From CAYGHE01 sp964349805 (GTDB lineage: Bacteria; Patescibacteriota; Saccharimonadia; Saccharimonadales; Saccharimonadaceae), in assembly GCA_964349805.1 (NCBI GenBank), contig CAYGHE010000012.1, forward strand, positions 1 to 21,271: a stretch of DNA of 21,271 nucleotides. The letters run 5' to 3'. A program made the position numbers and the translations under genes. Below are positions 20,767 through 21,271 of this stretch, one piece after another. The first letter of the stretch is position 1. Every line of letters starts with the position of its first letter. The notes beneath the pieces are model-generated. The model saw nothing but the letters and a program-made list of their open reading frames with translations. It was not told where the DNA came from and did no database searches.

Positions 20767-20775
20767 ATCAACAAT

Positions 20776-20808
20776 ATTCTACCTCAAAATAAATCAGGCG
20801 TCTATGGG
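20776..20808 (-). promoter_or_regulatory. Promoter block copy 2, upstream of the radC fragment
   Basis: TAGACG, a 17-base spacer and TAGAAT on the minus strand, nearly identical to the metK promoter block at 20145-20178. The radC-fragment ATG follows nine bases after the -10 box. It may now drive the mazF-like gene. Confidence 0.6.
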
Positions 20809-20814
20809 TAGGTG

Positions 20815-21231
20815 TTACATATACTGGCCGGGGAAGGGTCTGTTGTCATCGCCTGTTACTTTAGGCGCTGGGCGTGGCGACTGCTGAGCCCGGTTCGCTA
20901 TATAGTTAAATATTGTGTCTAGGGCTTCGCCTTCTTTGGTGTCATCTTCAACTTCAGGCTCTTTGTATCCCGATATTTGTGCTTCTTCTGAAGGATCGAC
21001 ATCGCCGATCACACTGCTTAGAGCTTCTAAGATTTTGCCAGCGCCGAATTGTTGTAACTCATCTGGTGTGTCGACATGTAAATCGTGGTCTTTGAGGTGG
21101 TCTGCCAATACAAACTCTACTGGTTTTATACCGAGCATAGCCATTTCGGCACTAGTAGCGACCTGTAAACCAGAGTCTGACGGAGGAATATCTATATCTT
21201 CTCGCATTATGAATAAAGAAATCCTTCCCAT
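20815..21231 (-). CDS. Acidic hypothetical protein
   Basis: A 138-residue acidic protein of unknown family. It has a Pro/Asp-rich start (REDIDIPPSDSGLQVATS), a helical middle (DELQQFGAGKILEALSSVIG), an acidic linker (EPEVEDDTKEGEALD), a short helix IFNYIANRAQQ and a proline-rich tail (PRPAPKVTGDDNRPFPGQYM). No membrane segment or enzyme motif is visible. The start is uncertain: ATG 21231 or ATG 21207 (MREDIDI), neither with a clear Shine-Dalgarno. The region upstream reaches the window edge, so it may belong to an operon outside. The -35 of the promoter for the radC fragment lies just past its stop. Confidence 0.55.
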   Translation of the reverse strand: MGRISLFIMREDIDIPPSDSGLQVATSAEMAMLGIKPVEFVLADHLKDHDLHVDTPDELQQFGAGKILEALSSVIGDVDPSEEAQISGYKEPEVEDDTKEGEALDTIFNYIANRAQQSPRPAPKVTGDDNRPFPGQYM

Positions 21232-21271
21232 CTTTGTGGGGACAATTAACTCAGTGTCCTTGTATCTTGTC

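Noticed and set aside
1..21271. UGA read as glycine or tryptophan (alternative code)
   Set aside because: TGA ends hsdM, hsdR and other genes at tight junctions, and no conserved protein needs UGA read-through.

Overview
This window looks like chromosomal DNA of a Candidate Phyla Radiation (Patescibacteria) bacterium, most likely Saccharibacteria-like. That placement is inference, from the generally AT-rich sequence, small hypothetical membrane proteins, a compact MetK, and several genes that start at or within one base of a predicted transcription start site (leaderless mRNAs). TGA is an ordinary stop codon here (for example in hsdM and hsdR), which argues against the UGA-glycine code of Gracilibacteria and Absconditabacteria.

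Layout. (1) 1-5016: ribosomal protein genes rplB (partial), rplW, rplD, rplC and rpsJ, plus tuf, all on the minus strand. Two plus-strand units interrupt the block: a leaderless small membrane protein between rplC and rpsJ, and a GC-rich single-gene unit between rpsJ and tuf. (2) 5028-6566: a divergent pair (membrane-anchored Gmad2-type protein and rhodanese) with back-to-back promoters, then a leaderless gene of unknown function. (3) 6579-7840: two more GC-rich single-gene units, each with its own promoter and GNRA-capped terminator hairpin. (4) 7864-17298: a minus-strand defence island built on a type I restriction-modification locus: hsdM, OLD-family nuclease, membrane-anchored helical protein, hsdS, Panacea-domain antitoxin with an overlapping toxin-like gene, hsdR, a small conserved-looking gene, a membrane-anchored GIY-YIG protein and a nucleotidyltransferase-like protein. 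(5) 17363-18887: a strong palindrome upstream of hsdM, a DUF3800 protein and RadC. (6) 18933-21231: metK under a SAM-I-clan riboswitch, a candidate small RNA, an orphan MazF/PemK-like toxin, a decayed 5' fragment of radC, a duplicated promoter block and an acidic unknown protein.

How it fits together. hsdM, hsdS and hsdR should form a complete methylation/restriction machine. The OLD nuclease, its membrane-protein neighbour and the Panacea pair are embedded within it and nearly continuous with it, which suggests a composite or back-up defence. The metK leader shows the SAM-I core, including the P2-loop pseudoknot, and ends in an anti-Shine-Dalgarno helix, so SAM synthesis is probably feedback-controlled. 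MetK also supplies the methyl donor for HsdM. The most novel-looking elements are the GC-rich cassettes with related terminators, the repeat-expanded riboswitch arm, and the rearranged segment bounded by the duplicated promoter and radC debris.
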